Below are positions 5,648 to 6,499 of a DNA stretch of 6,499 nt, piece by piece. The number at the start of each line of letters is the position of its first letter. Position 1 is the first letter of the stretch. This stretch comes from Firmicutes bacterium UBA5301 (GTDB lineage Bacteria > Bacillota > UBA5301). The DNA lies in contig DHRX01000078.1 in NCBI GenBank assembly GCA_002408345.1, positions 1 to 6,499 of the forward strand, written 5' to 3'. Made by a program: the position numbers and the translations under genes. Below the pieces are notes generated by a model. That model saw only the letters and a program-made list of their open reading frames with translations. It was not told the origin of the DNA and did not search any database.

Positions 5648-6499
5648 TTAAATAATAGGGTAATAAATATCAATCTCTGAATTATAATTATCTGGCCCTA
5701 AAAAACGAGAACCATAATACTCAAAGTTATCTTGTTCCGCCAATTCATAGCCGGATTTAGGTAGCCAGGTTCCCAAAACATAACAACAGGTTTCTAATAT
5801 AGAGTTAACCGTACCAACATGAGTAAAAACCGCATACTTAGCAGGAGGAATAACCTTAGAGACCATCCCTGTCGGTATCTCTTGCAAGCTATTTATCGGC
5901 ACACAAGCAATATAGGGGATTTTACTCTCTACGGTAAACTCTTCATTAGAAATGTATCCCCCTAAACCAAGAATAGCAGAACCAACCCGACCCTTAATTC
6001 CATCAGCCCGGGCCATAAATGCAGATAGCCAACCAGCTACATCATTAATACCTTGAGCCGACCAAAGATGCTTGATACCAGCTACGGTAAAACCTTCTTT
6101 TTCGATAATCTTTGGCTCCATATTTAAACCGTTACTTAAACGATATAACATTTGCTCTGTTACAGGAGGCTTTTCAATAAAGAGAGGAACTTGGTGTTTG
6201 CGATATTCGCCAGGGGGTAAACCGAACATCTTCTTGAATGAGCGTGTAAACGACTCTTGGGAAGAAAATTGATACTCTAAGGCAATATCTAAAATCCGTT
6301 GGTCTGTAGATAAAAGCCTTTGGGCAGCATTAGTTAGCCGTCGCTTGCGAAGGTATTCGGCTACTGATTCACCAAGCATGGCCTTGAAAACGCGGTCAAA
6401 GTAGAACATCGAAAACCCCGCCTGCTCAGCGATATCTTTTAAATTAATATCTCTGTCCAAGTTGTCTTCAATAAAGTCAATGGCTTTTTGAACCTTGAT
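5648..6499 (-). CDS. AraC-family transcriptional regulator with GyrI-like effector-binding domain (5' end outside window)
   Basis: The frame is open to base 6499, giving 283 visible residues. The TTG at 6458-6460 is not the real start, because the 13 residues before it (KVQKAIDFIEDN) are the normal first helix of an AraC DNA-binding domain. Probably only a few codons are missing. Visible residues 1-100 hold the domain with two helix-turn-helix units at about 19-40 (LKDIAEQAGFSMFYFDRVFK) and 68-90 (ILDIALEYQFSSQESFTRSF), ending in the usual FGLPPGEYRK. Residues 126-283 form a Rob/GyrI-like small-molecule-binding domain (EPKIIEKEGFTVAGIKHLW near its start, IPPAKYAVFTHVG in the middle). The N-terminal HTH plus C-terminal effector domain is the Rob/SoxS-related order. 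The ligand is unknown. It precedes the undecaheme cytochrome on the same strand by 79 bp without a visible terminator, making that gene a likely target or operon partner. Confidence 0.92.
   Translation of the reverse strand: MKVQKAIDFIEDNLDRDINLKDIAEQAGFSMFYFDRVFKAMLGESVAEYLRKRRLTNAAQRLLSTDQRILDIALEYQFSSQESFTRSFKKMFGLPPGEYRKHQVPLFIEKPPVTEQMLYRLSNGLNMEPKIIEKEGFTVAGIKHLWSAQGINDVAGWLSAFMARADGIKGRVGSAILGLGGYISNEEFTVESKIPYIACVPINSLQEIPTGMVSKVIPPAKYAVFTHVGTVNSILETCCYVLGTWLPKSGYELAEQDNFEYYGSRFLGPDNYNSEIDIYYPII

Noticed and set aside
6458..6460. TTG as start codon of the AraC-type regulator
   Set aside because: The frame continues upstream to the window edge and encodes the first helix of the AraC domain, so the true start lies outside the window.
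1..6499. CRISPR array, tRNA, rRNA, insertion sequence or prophage features
   Set aside because: No spaced direct repeats, cloverleaf-like segments, transposase motifs or terminal inverted repeats were seen on reading both strands.

Overview
The window reads as the chromosome of a Gram-positive, probably anaerobic Firmicute of the clostridial/Peptococcaceae kind. The clues are a LiaF-like membrane protein, strong GGAGG ribosome binding sites, moderate G+C, and two large secreted multiheme c-type cytochromes. A Thermincola-like metal reducer would fit, but the genus is a guess. Almost everything lies on the minus strand. The exception is one plus-strand gene at 3787-4311.

Reading the minus strand in its direction of transcription (right to left): 5648-6499 is an AraC-family regulator with a GyrI-like effector-binding domain, cut by the window edge. 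After 80 bp with no visible terminator comes 4348-5568, a secreted undecaheme cytochrome (11 CxxCH). A hairpin at 4295-4325 separates this gene from the convergent LiaF-like gene (3787-4311, plus strand), whose stop codon lies in the hairpin loop. A 153-bp divergent intergenic region with a CCTGTT-N16-AACAGG dyad separates the LiaF-like gene from 1369-3633. That gene encodes a 754-residue nonaheme cytochrome with a membrane segment and a long beta-rich stalk ahead of the heme domain. It ends in an intrinsic terminator (1301-1342).

Just past that terminator a clear sigma-A-type promoter (TTGAAC-17-TATAAT) drives a Phd/YefM antitoxin and an overlapping RelE/ParE toxin. These are followed closely by the first 205 codons of a TrmA/RlmD-type rRNA uracil methyltransferase, cut by the left edge.

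The most interesting part is 1369-5568. One cytochrome has enough histidines for every heme to be bis-His ligated, which suits an electron conduit. The other has a modular stalk and too few histidines in its heme domain to ligate all nine hemes, so it may carry an open-site or unusually ligated heme, as in NrfA/OTR/OcwA-type reductases. Together with the envelope-associated LiaF-like protein and the AraC regulator, they could form a regulated respiratory module that moves electrons across a Gram-positive wall. That functional linkage is inference from layout and sequence motifs. No substrate can be read from the DNA.
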